Shown here one piece after another: positions 25,952-32,479 of a DNA stretch of 32,479 nucleotides (positions within the stretch are counted from its first letter, which is position 1; every line of letters begins with the position of its first letter). Under the pieces are notes generated by a model, which did not search any database, was not told the DNA's origin, and saw only the letters and a program-made list of their open reading frames with translations. The position numbers were made by a program, and so were the translations under genes. This stretch comes from Lachnospiraceae bacterium (GTDB lineage Bacteria > Bacillota > Clostridia > Lachnospirales > Lachnospiraceae): NCBI GenBank assembly GCA_011958945.1, contig BLLT01000021.1:1-32479 (forward strand), given 5' to 3'.

Positions 25952-26098
25952 ATAGCCCTCCGATATTAGGTTATATAATTCATCTATATAGTACCATAAC
26001 ATTAATAAATATGCAATATTTTACATTCATACAAGTTAGGTTATACAATTATAACGCTGTACGCCTTTGTTTCCAGTACTTTCGGGACATATTGCCTT

Positions 26099-26120
26099 GT
26101 AACTTGTAAACTTACGCTAG
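26099..26120 (-). repeat. Right terminal inverted repeat of the IS
   Basis: Exact reverse complement of 24146-24167. The chromosome resumes at 26121, 51 bases before the end of the oxidoreductase gene. Confidence 0.9.
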
Positions 26121-26171
26121 GAACTGTCTCTGAAACTGATGATTTTGCAAAGTATTTCTCCTTTATACTGT

Positions 26172-27242
26172 CTACTGCGCCCAGTTTTTTGTTGCTGTGC
26201 GAATGCTCTCTCCTTTTTCCGCCGCCCGTTCCATTTCAAAGGATAAATAGGTATCCTGCAGTGCTTCCCTCAGAGGATAGAATTCCCTGCCGCAATCCAC
26301 ATACTCTTTCATTGCTGCAAGACAGGAAGCCACCGCGATTTCATCATCGTTGAGTCTTGCCGGATAAAAAGGGTTCTCATAAACCGCCTGATCCAAAAAC
26401 ATCATACATTTGTGAGCCCACTCGCTGTTATTGTTGACACCCACATCCACACGGCAAATCTTCTGTGCCACAGGCAGATTTGTTCCTGACAGAAAGCGCA
26501 CATCCATATCATTTATCTCCCCGCGCAGTCCTCTGATATTCCATCTTCTGGTGCGGATTTGTGAAAAATACTGCTCTCCCGCAAAATCCATCAGCGCTGT
26601 CTTTCCGTTCTCAAAGGCAAGAGAGACCCAGTTCCTTTCTTCCTGTATGATCTTTCCGCTTGTATCAAATCCATCTCTGCCATTGGTCGCTGTCACCTGC
26701 GATAAAAATTTCTGTCCATGTATCACACAGTTCTCAAATCTGAGTCCAAGAAGCTTTCTGTACATGCTCACCGCATGATAGCCATGAAGAGCGGAAAGCA
26801 TGACACTGGATATTTCTCCCAAATATCCCTTCTCAATAATGTGCAGTATTCCTGCATAATAAGGCTGCAGAAAATATTGTTCCACTACCTGTACCCTGCC
26901 CTGCAGTTCCTGCGTTTTCTCCCAAAGATCTTCCAGTTCCGCTTCGTCCTTTCCGGGCGGCGTTTCACTGAGTACCGGTACTTTTTTCTCCATCAGCCTT
27001 ATCAGATATTCTTTTACAATTCCTCGGGGCACACAGAGCACCGCAAAATCAGGGTTTTGTTTCAGCGCCTCCTCCAGATCTTCCGTGGCAAATATCTTCT
27101 CCCTATCCGCTACCTGCCGTGCCCTTTCCTTTGTCCTCAGTACCCCTGCGCAAATTTCAAACCGATTCGGCAGCATCCTTGCAATCCGATAGAAAAAGTC
27201 TGCCCGCCATCCATAGCCTATCACCATAAACCTTATTTTCAT
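26172..27242 (-). CDS. Gfo/Idh/MocA-family oxidoreductase
   Basis: 356 residues. An N-terminal Rossmann fold starts at IRFMVIGYGWRADFFYRIA (GxGxxA variant), with a beta-strand end AVLCVPRGIVKEYLIRLMEKKVPVLSETPPG, where the conserved E-K/T-P step after beta-4 is SETPPG. The central domain includes VEQYFLQPYYAGILHIIEKGYLGEISSV. These proteins oxidise or reduce sugars, inositols or aminosugars with NAD(P). The usual EKP lysine appears as ETP here, so the catalytic lysine may be missing. The ATG at 27242 fits the upstream AGGA spacing better than the ATG at 27257. It is the last gene of the ABC sugar operon, so it likely acts on the imported sugar. Confidence 0.85.
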   Translation of the reverse strand: MKIRFMVIGYGWRADFFYRIARMLPNRFEICAGVLRTKERARQVADREKIFATEDLEEALKQNPDFAVLCVPRGIVKEYLIRLMEKKVPVLSETPPGKDEAELEDLWEKTQELQGRVQVVEQYFLQPYYAGILHIIEKGYLGEISSVMLSALHGYHAVSMYRKLLGLRFENCVIHGQKFLSQVTATNGRDGFDTSGKIIQEERNWVSLAFENGKTALMDFAGEQYFSQIRTRRWNIRGLRGEINDMDVRFLSGTNLPVAQKICRVDVGVNNNSEWAHKCMMFLDQAVYENPFYPARLNDDEIAVASCLAAMKEYVDCGREFYPLREALQDTYLSFEMERAAEKGESIRTATKNWAQ

Positions 27243-27298
27243 CCCGTTTTTCCTCATCCTTTCTTTCTGTTTCCCATTCCTCCGCTCCGGTGGGCATG

Positions 27299-28123
27299 CT
27301 ACCCTTTGACAGCCCCTGAAGTCATACCTGCAATAATATGCTTTTGCAGAATCACAAACAGAATCAACATCGGCAGTACGGCAAGCATCAGTGCCGCAAA
27401 CACAAACTGCCAGTCCCTGTTATATCTGCCAAAAAAACTGTAGATCGCCATTGATACCGTAGCCTTCCGGGCTGAGCCCAGATAAAATAATGGTATCATA
27501 AAATTGTTCCAGACATCAATGGATGTAATTACAATATTTGTCACCATGATCGGTTTGAGGATCGGCAGCAGTATCCTCAGAGTCATCTGCCAGAAGCTGC
27601 AGCCGTCGATCACCGCTGCCTCATCAATCTCCCTGGGTACCCCCTTTACAAAACTGCAAAATGTCATCACCGTAAATGGGATGCGCAAGGAAATAAAAAT
27701 ACAGATTACGGAAAAAAATGTGCCGTATATATGAAGAGCCTTAAGCAAAAAGAAGATAGAGGCTATCTGCAGCGTCAGCGTCAATCCGAAAATAAAATAA
27801 TAGTAAATCCCTTTGGTCAGACTGTCATTTCTTCTGGAGATCACGATTCCTGCCACCGCCCCTAGCAGTACCGAAATCAGTGTCACCGGAACGGTAATGA
27901 TTGCGCTGTTAATATAGCCTCTCAGGATCTTACCGGATTCCATCACATGCACATAATTGGAAAACTCCCACCTTGTGGGCAGCGACAGATCAAACATGGC
28001 AGCCTCCGCCTGAACCTTAAAAGAACCCAGCAGCATCATCAGAAACGGAATTACATAGATAAGCGCAACCGCGATCAGACAGGCGGAAAGCAGGATCATT
28101 CCCGCTCTTTGTTTTTTCTTCAT
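27299..28123 (-). CDS. Carbohydrate ABC transporter permease, MalG type (CUT1)
   Basis: 274 residues with six predicted transmembrane helices. The cytoplasmic EAA loop is PREIDEAAVIDGCSFWQMTLRILLPILKP, the binding site for the ATPase. N-terminal YVIPFLMMLLGSFK and the late NRDWQFVFAALMLAVLPMLILF followed by FVILQKHIIAGMTSGAVKG are typical MalG-type features. GGGAGGTGG precedes the ATG, whose A is shared with the stop codon of the upstream permease gene (TAATG), so the two are coupled. No ATPase gene is in the operon; a shared MsmX-like ATPase encoded elsewhere is the usual solution in Firmicutes. Confidence 0.94.
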   Translation of the reverse strand: MKKKQRAGMILLSACLIAVALIYVIPFLMMLLGSFKVQAEAAMFDLSLPTRWEFSNYVHVMESGKILRGYINSAIITVPVTLISVLLGAVAGIVISRRNDSLTKGIYYYFIFGLTLTLQIASIFFLLKALHIYGTFFSVICIFISLRIPFTVMTFCSFVKGVPREIDEAAVIDGCSFWQMTLRILLPILKPIMVTNIVITSIDVWNNFMIPLFYLGSARKATVSMAIYSFFGRYNRDWQFVFAALMLAVLPMLILFVILQKHIIAGMTSGAVKG

Positions 28124-29001
28124 TACATTTCCACCTCCCGTTTAGTAAAATATTGGTTCATGGCAAAGGAAATGATTACAACAATCACCGCCAAAATAAC
28201 CGAACCTGCCGTGGACTCTCCGAGAAAGCCCAGACTGAAAGACTGATATGTATAGGTTGCCAGCACCTGCGTGTCAAAACCGGGGCCGCCGTTTGTAATA
28301 ACATAGATAATATCAAATACTTTTAGTCCGCCGGCAATACTGAGTGTTACTACCACGGTCATTGACGGCACAATGAGCGGCAGGGTAATATGCCTGAACT
28401 TGTCGAAAGCAGCAGCGCCATCCAGCGTTGCACTTTCATAATAATCCGCAGAAATCGCCTGCAGACCGGAGATGAAAATAAACATATTGAATCCCGCCCA
28501 CATCCATGTCTCCACAAAAATAACGCTTCCGATAGCCGTAGCGTAACTCCCCAGCCAGTCTCGGGTAAGATTATCCAGCCCGATACCAATGAGCACATTG
28601 TTCAAAAGTCCTCTGTTTGCCAGAATGGATTTAAACAGCACACCAACTACCGTAATACTGATTACACAGGGTGCATAATAAATGGTTCTGAGAATCCCTC
28701 TTGCCGCCACCTTTTTTACAAGCGCCAGCGCCAGGATAAAACCGATTCCTGTCTTCAGGATCGTTGTGGCAAAAGCAAATAGAAACGTATTTCCTATGGA
28801 TCTTAGAAATACGGGATCCCGTAAGAGTTCCGCATAATTTGCTCCCCCGACAAACTCCGGTGTAAAAAGCCGGTTCATATTCCAGTCCGTAAAGGACAGT
28901 GTAAGGCTGATAACGATCGGTACCACTGAAAATACCGTATACATCACGAGTGCCGGTATCAGGGCATATAGCGGATAGATTGATTTTTTCTTTCTTTTCA
29001 T
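28123..29001 (-). CDS. Carbohydrate ABC transporter permease, MalF/UgpA type (CUT1)
   Basis: 292 residues with six predicted transmembrane helices. The start YPLYALIPALVMYTVFSVVPIVISLTLSFTDWN is typical of the family, and the EAA loop reads ADYYESATLDGAAAFDKFRHITLPLI. The segment after it, VFDIIYVITNGGPGFDTQVLATYTYQSFS, carries the NGGP motif diagnostic of CUT1 first permeases. The ATG at 29001 follows AAGGAG at six bases; longer frames from 29076 or 29022 include a stretch overlapping the spacer to the binding-protein gene. It forms the channel with the next permease. Confidence 0.94.
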   Translation of the reverse strand: MKRKKKSIYPLYALIPALVMYTVFSVVPIVISLTLSFTDWNMNRLFTPEFVGGANYAELLRDPVFLRSIGNTFLFAFATTILKTGIGFILALALVKKVAARGILRTIYYAPCVISITVVGVLFKSILANRGLLNNVLIGIGLDNLTRDWLGSYATAIGSVIFVETWMWAGFNMFIFISGLQAISADYYESATLDGAAAFDKFRHITLPLIVPSMTVVVTLSIAGGLKVFDIIYVITNGGPGFDTQVLATYTYQSFSLGFLGESTAGSVILAVIVVIISFAMNQYFTKREVEM

Positions 29002-29079
29002 AACCGTCTCCTTATTTCTCATGGGGATATCCGCAAAGAGGACCGGAAGCAACCCTCCAGTCCCCTTTACAGGCAATGG

Positions 29080-30471
29080 TTAATTCCAGCCTTCCGCTCC
29101 TTTTTCCTTCATAAATTTGTCAACGTCTTCCTGGAAACGTTCCATTACGGCAGCACCGTCCATATTTCCCTTAGAAGGTGCTTCCAGGAAATATACCCAG
29201 AGCGTATTGCCGAAAAGCGGCTGAAGTGTATCGATATACTGGTTCATCTGAGCTACCACCCTGCCCTGGCTCATATATTCATTATAAATTTTCGGAATAT
29301 CCGGATTCATTGCCGCCTGGTTTCCGTTGATGCCTTCGATATTCGGGAAACCGGGCCTCGACTGGAAGTACACATCGCCATATTCCGGTGTGCTCCATAA
29401 ATCAAATACCTTTCTGATCGTATCCAGGTTTTCGGTATCCTTATTTACCGCGATACCCATAGCCGTAGGAAGATATGCCAGCACATCCTTATCATCATAA
29501 CCCACGGGCGGATTAAAGATTGTCAGGTTTGCGTCAGGATAGGATTCCTCAATAGATGTCAATATCTCCGTTGCGCCATAGATCATCGCAATCTCTCCGC
29601 TTGCCAGGCGTCCCAGTATCTCATCATAGCTCACTGTCATAAAATCTTCATTCACATACCCCTTTTTAAACAGATCCAGATATTCATCCACCACTGCTGC
29701 CATCTCGGGATAATCATGAAATTTTGCCTGATTGGTCAGAATTTTGTCCGCAAAATCTTCACATTTATCCACTGTGCCAAGGGCTCTGGACATACCGGAA
29801 GTCATCCAGATCTGGGGCACCCATGTATCAGAAGGGATCGCTACCGGCACAATACCTGACGATTTCAGCTTATCGCAGACTGCATAAAATTCATCCAGTG
29901 TCTTCGGGAGTTCCGTAATGCCATTTGCCTCAAACACATCCTTGTTGTAGATCAGCCCCTGGAATCCGTTGGATGCCTCAAAACAGTAGCCATAGTGCTT
30001 TCCGTTATACTCTGTGAGCTCCGGCGCCTGCACTTTTGCCATCCATGCCTCATCATCCAGCGGAACAAAAAATTCTTCCGGGTTTACACCTGCAAAAAGA
30101 TCCGCAAACTGATACACAATCAAATCCGGCGCCTCATGGGAATTTAATCTCATTTTCATCAAATTATCGTACTGATCATCCGGTATCACTTCAAATTCAA
30201 TATGTATATTTTCCTGTTCCGCAAGCTTATCCACCATATTTTGAAGCCCCGAATACCATCTTGACTGTTGTACCATACCGGTAAGTTCCACCTTTTCCCC
30301 GGAAGGCTCTTTTGTCTCATCACCTCCATCTTCCGTCTCATTCCCCGTTGCTTCCTGTACCGGTTCTCCAGAGGGTTCCTCGGAAGAGTTTACTGCATTT
30401 TCACCACATGCCATCAGCGACAACGACATCACGCCGGCCAGCATCAGAGCAGTCCATTTTCTGTTTCTCAT
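29080..30471 (-). CDS. Extracellular sugar-binding lipoprotein of the ABC transporter
   Basis: 463 residues. The signal peptide ends in a lipobox LMAC (Cys22), followed by an acidic low-complexity linker (about 23-62, rich in E, G, T). The mature part is a family 1 solute-binding protein: IHIEFEVIPDDQYDNLMKMRLNS, then APDLIVYQFADLF, LIYNKDVFEANGITELPKTLDEFYAVCDKLK and AMGIAVNKDTEN. It captures an oligosaccharide or sugar at the cell surface and delivers it to the two permeases encoded downstream. GGAGGAAAC precedes the ATG. The many acidic and aromatic residues fit sugar binding, but the substrate is not readable. Confidence 0.93.
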   Translation of the reverse strand: MRNRKWTALMLAGVMSLSLMACGENAVNSSEEPSGEPVQEATGNETEDGGDETKEPSGEKVELTGMVQQSRWYSGLQNMVDKLAEQENIHIEFEVIPDDQYDNLMKMRLNSHEAPDLIVYQFADLFAGVNPEEFFVPLDDEAWMAKVQAPELTEYNGKHYGYCFEASNGFQGLIYNKDVFEANGITELPKTLDEFYAVCDKLKSSGIVPVAIPSDTWVPQIWMTSGMSRALGTVDKCEDFADKILTNQAKFHDYPEMAAVVDEYLDLFKKGYVNEDFMTVSYDEILGRLASGEIAMIYGATEILTSIEESYPDANLTIFNPPVGYDDKDVLAYLPTAMGIAVNKDTENLDTIRKVFDLWSTPEYGDVYFQSRPGFPNIEGINGNQAAMNPDIPKIYNEYMSQGRVVAQMNQYIDTLQPLFGNTLWVYFLEAPSKGNMDGAAVMERFQEDVDKFMKEKGAEGWN

Positions 30472-30498
30472 ATTGTTTCCTCCACTTTATAATTTTAT

Positions 30499-30549
30499 AA
30501 GCGCGCTTGTTATGATATTTTCAGTATAGCCTTATAAACGCTTTGATAA
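30499..30549 (-). promoter_or_regulatory. Candidate operator/promoter region of the sugar ABC operon
   Basis: Two dyads with central CG lie upstream of the binding-protein start: AAGCGCGCTT (30499-30508) and TTATAAACGCTTTGATAA (30532-30549), the latter resembling a LacI-type or cre (CcpA) site with imperfect ends. On the minus strand a TATACT between them could be the -10, with only a weak -35. No LacI-family gene is present in the window, so control by CcpA or a distant regulator is inferred. Confidence 0.4.
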
Positions 30550-30622
30550 AATGGCAATTTATGAAAAAAAATATGGAAAATTATAAAGGGGATGTGAAAA
30601 GAAGTTGGCATATGACAAAATC

Positions 30623-30844
30623 ATGGAGGAGATTAAAATACAAAAGTATCTAAATCCCCAACCAATCTTTAATAATTTTTTTGAAGAGAAGTTAAGTGAA
30701 AAGCAGTTACGATTAAAAGAAATCGCAAACACATTTTTCGGTTTTTCAATGGTAGCCCTTACCAATCAGTCTGACGGCAGTTTTCGATATTTCTCTATCC
30801 TGCATTGGTGTTTCCTTTTCCCTGCTGCGGCTTCTCTGTCATAG
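30623..30844 (+). CDS. Possible small ORF or gene fragment, function unknown
   Basis: A 73-residue frame from an ATG at 30623 (or a TTG at 30605). The first two thirds (EEIKIQKYLNPQPIFNNFF, then EKLSEKQLRLKEIANTFF) have protein-like composition with amphipathic helices. The last 26 residues run antisense over the 3' end of the AAA-ATPase gene and look non-coding. The ribosome site is poor. It may be the remnant of a longer gene or spurious; I do not recognise it. Confidence 0.2.
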   Translation: MEEIKIQKYLNPQPIFNNFFEEKLSEKQLRLKEIANTFFGFSMVALTNQSDGSFRYFSILHWCFLFPAAASLS

Positions 30845-32358
30845 CTGATTCCTACCAACAGAATATCGCTTCTATAGTTCTTAAATGCCGCCGGATACCG
30901 TCTATCCTTAATCTGTTCCAAGGCGCTTTCCCCGGACTGGTTCCACTTCAATTCGACAATCAATACCGGCAGCAGGGAATCCCTCTTCGGCAGATACACA
31001 ATATCAGCATACCCAACGCCCGCTGGAAGTTCTTCAAACATGACATATTCGTCTCCATAACTGAAATAGGCCCGTTTAATCACACTGCGCAGCGCCTGCT
31101 CATTGTTGTAATACAAAGGCGATTCTTCCTCATGGATCTTCTCTATCTGTCTGGCTACCGCCTCTTCGTTTTGGTGCACGGTATCCATGATGAGCTGTTC
31201 GCTCTCCCGCACCCGCCGAATGGTTTCATCCCGCTTTACCTGTCTGATTGCCCTTGCAAATTCCAGGCGAACCTCTTCATTGGGAATACGGACTTTCTGT
31301 GCCTCATCATCATAAGCTAAGTATCCCAAATGGATTAGCAGAGTCAACACATCGTTCCTATCTCGAAAAGTCACCAAATCGTTGGCAAACCCTTTGGTAT
31401 CCACTTTTGTTTCTGCTCCGCCAATCAGTTCCGCCACCGTCCTGCTAAGCCCGTCAAAATTAAGGCTGATATACTCCATAAGACTCTCCGCGGCAGAAGT
31501 TTGTGTCCAGTAGGAATCGAAATCGTCATTGCGGATTGCTTTCATAACCGAATTGGGATTATAGACAGTCGCCAAATCCCGGAAAAAATATCCATCGTAC
31601 CACCGTTTCATTTTCTCAAAGTCACTGCCATAGTCACGGCACAATCTTCTGACTTCTTCTTCCGTGAACCCTGCATATTTCGCAAACTGTCTTGGCTTGA
31701 GCATGGAATACTCCTGAAAATCCGATATTGCTGACTGGGAACCATCCTTTTTAATGGGCAAAATACCGGTCATGTACGCTGCTGCAAATATTTTACTTGT
31801 CATCCCGCTGTTCTTAAACAGAGAGCGCAGAAACTCCAAATATTTTCTCTGTAGGTCAGGGCGGTCCTTTGCCTCTCTAATCGGCGCATCCCACTCATCA
31901 ATAATCATAATAAATTTATTGCCTGCTGCCGCCGCTGCATTAGCCAATGTTGCCGTAAATCCTTCGGCTGTTTTCAACTCCGGATACTTCTCCTTCAGTT
32001 CCAGTGTCACATTCCTTTGGATATATGGTATCATATCCTCAATGGATGTTTCCCCAATCACCCCTGTCATATCCAGATATATCACATCATATCTGTTTAG
32101 ATAATCCCGAAACTGTACATCGTCTGCAATCTCCAAACCGTCAAAAAGCCCTGCCGAGTCGCACGTCTTGTCATAATAGGCACACAACATTTGGGCCGCA
32201 AATGATTTCCCGAAACGGCGCGGCCTGCTGACACAAGTCATTCGCCTTGGCGTGTCAATTGTCTGATTAATCAGTCCGATCAGGCCTGATTTGTCAACAT
32301 AAATATCATTCCTTATTCCGGCAAATCCGCTGTTGCCGGGATTTAAATAGTTCCCCAT
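30766..32358 (-). CDS. AAA-ATPase-like protein with C-terminal PD-(D/E)XK nuclease-like domain (DUF1703 type)
   Basis: 530 residues. The N-terminal AAA-ATPase-like domain has IYVDKSGLI, then a shortened Walker A in SRPRRFGKSF (about residues 44-53), Walker B KFIMIIDEWDAPI and a sensor-like segment AAYMTGILPIKKDG. The C-terminus has the nuclease-fold pattern: GYADIVYLP (Asp) and LIVELKWN (E-x-K), followed by QIKDRRY, as in PDDEXK_9/DUF1703. Proteins with this layout are abundant, often multicopy, in gut Firmicutes and Bacteroidetes; mobile-element or defence roles have been proposed but none is proven. GGAGGAACA precedes the ATG at 32358, and a strong promoter lies just upstream, so it is its own transcription unit. 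Confidence 0.9.
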   Translation of the reverse strand: MGNYLNPGNSGFAGIRNDIYVDKSGLIGLINQTIDTPRRMTCVSRPRRFGKSFAAQMLCAYYDKTCDSAGLFDGLEIADDVQFRDYLNRYDVIYLDMTGVIGETSIEDMIPYIQRNVTLELKEKYPELKTAEGFTATLANAAAAAGNKFIMIIDEWDAPIREAKDRPDLQRKYLEFLRSLFKNSGMTSKIFAAAYMTGILPIKKDGSQSAISDFQEYSMLKPRQFAKYAGFTEEEVRRLCRDYGSDFEKMKRWYDGYFFRDLATVYNPNSVMKAIRNDDFDSYWTQTSAAESLMEYISLNFDGLSRTVAELIGGAETKVDTKGFANDLVTFRDRNDVLTLLIHLGYLAYDDEAQKVRIPNEEVRLEFARAIRQVKRDETIRRVRESEQLIMDTVHQNEEAVARQIEKIHEEESPLYYNNEQALRSVIKRAYFSYGDEYVMFEELPAGVGYADIVYLPKRDSLLPVLIVELKWNQSGESALEQIKDRRYPAAFKNYRSDILLVGISYDREAAAGKRKHQCRIEKYRKLPSD

Positions 32359-32397
32359 TGTTCCTCCATAAAATCCCTATCGTCAATTCCTGTATCT

Positions 32398-32426
32398 ATT
32401 ATACCCTTGCCGGTCCTATTTCACAA
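32398..32426 (-). promoter_or_regulatory. Promoter of the AAA-ATPase/PDDEXK gene
   Basis: On the minus strand TTGTGA (32421-32426) and TATAAT (32398-32403) are separated by exactly 17 bases, 40 bases before the ATG. Confidence 0.75.
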
Positions 32427-32479
32427 TCTTATATTTCAAAAGGGAATCTTTAGAGTAACAGTTCAGCCCAGGACTTTAC

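Larger units (their letters stand above)
24146..26120. mobile_element. IS1634-type insertion sequence, 1975 bp
   Basis: Bounded by perfect 22-bp terminal inverted repeats: the left begins CTAGCGTAAG and ends AAGTTAC (24146-24167), and the right is its reverse complement (26099-26120). It holds one long transposase gene on the minus strand. A hairpin (24177-24187 with 24206-24216) lies inside the left end. No matching target duplication is visible: the left flank reads AAATTTT and the right flank GAACTGT. Confidence 0.9.

Noticed and set aside
30559-30765. Minus-strand 68-residue frame downstream of the AAA-ATPase gene
   Set aside because: It is the shadow of the plus-strand frame, rich in Phe/Ser/Ile, with no ribosome site.

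Overview
The window looks like a chromosomal stretch from a low-to-mid GC gut Firmicute, most likely a Lachnospiraceae-type Clostridium. Reasons: strong AGGAGG-type ribosome sites, short intergenic gaps, A-rich promoters, mannose- and glucose-superfamily PTS permeases, DUF4173/DUF3810/DUF2975 membrane proteins, paired MATE exporters, a CUT1 sugar ABC operon and an IS1634-type transposase. The family-level placement is an inference. No rRNA, tRNA or CRISPR array was seen.

Left part (1-7550): two GntR/HutC-type regulators and a lipoprotein phosphoesterase on the minus strand diverge from a plus-strand operon. That operon encodes a FrlB/GfrF-like SIS deglycase, the four mannose-family PTS subunits (EIIA, EIIB, EIIC, EIID) and a HAD phosphatase, and ends in a good terminator. 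The predicted job is PTS uptake of an Amadori compound such as fructoselysine or glucoselysine, deglycation of the phosphorylated product, and control by the adjacent GntR protein.

Middle part (7550-19950): a structured leader precedes two tandem MATE exporters. Convergent to them is a minus-strand DUF2975 / XRE (YozG-like) / DUF4173 operon. Its divergent promoter region carries three 13-bp palindromes of one design spaced exactly 21 bp apart. A Phd-RelE/ParE toxin-antitoxin pair, a DUF3810 membrane protein with an HExxH-like motif, and a beta-glucoside unit (RpiR regulator, PTS EIIBC, GH1 6-phospho-beta-glucosidase) follow.

Right part (19950-32479): an AT-rich two-gene cassette pairs a multi-domain protein ending in a tyrosine-recombinase-like domain with a damaged active site with an AlbA_2/ATPase/winged-helix protein that carries in-frame 21-bp repeats. 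It is followed by a decayed KTG-motif serine-enzyme remnant, exonuclease III, and an IS1634-type element with 22-bp terminal inverted repeats but no visible target duplication. A minus-strand sugar ABC operon (solute-binding lipoprotein, two permeases, Gfo/Idh oxidoreductase) and an AAA-ATPase/PD-(D/E)XK protein with its own strong promoter close the window.

Best candidates for something undescribed are the recombinase-like/AlbA_2 cassette at 20124-23055 and the 21-bp-phased operator array at 13439-13493. All functional names rest on motif recognition by eye; no database search was possible.
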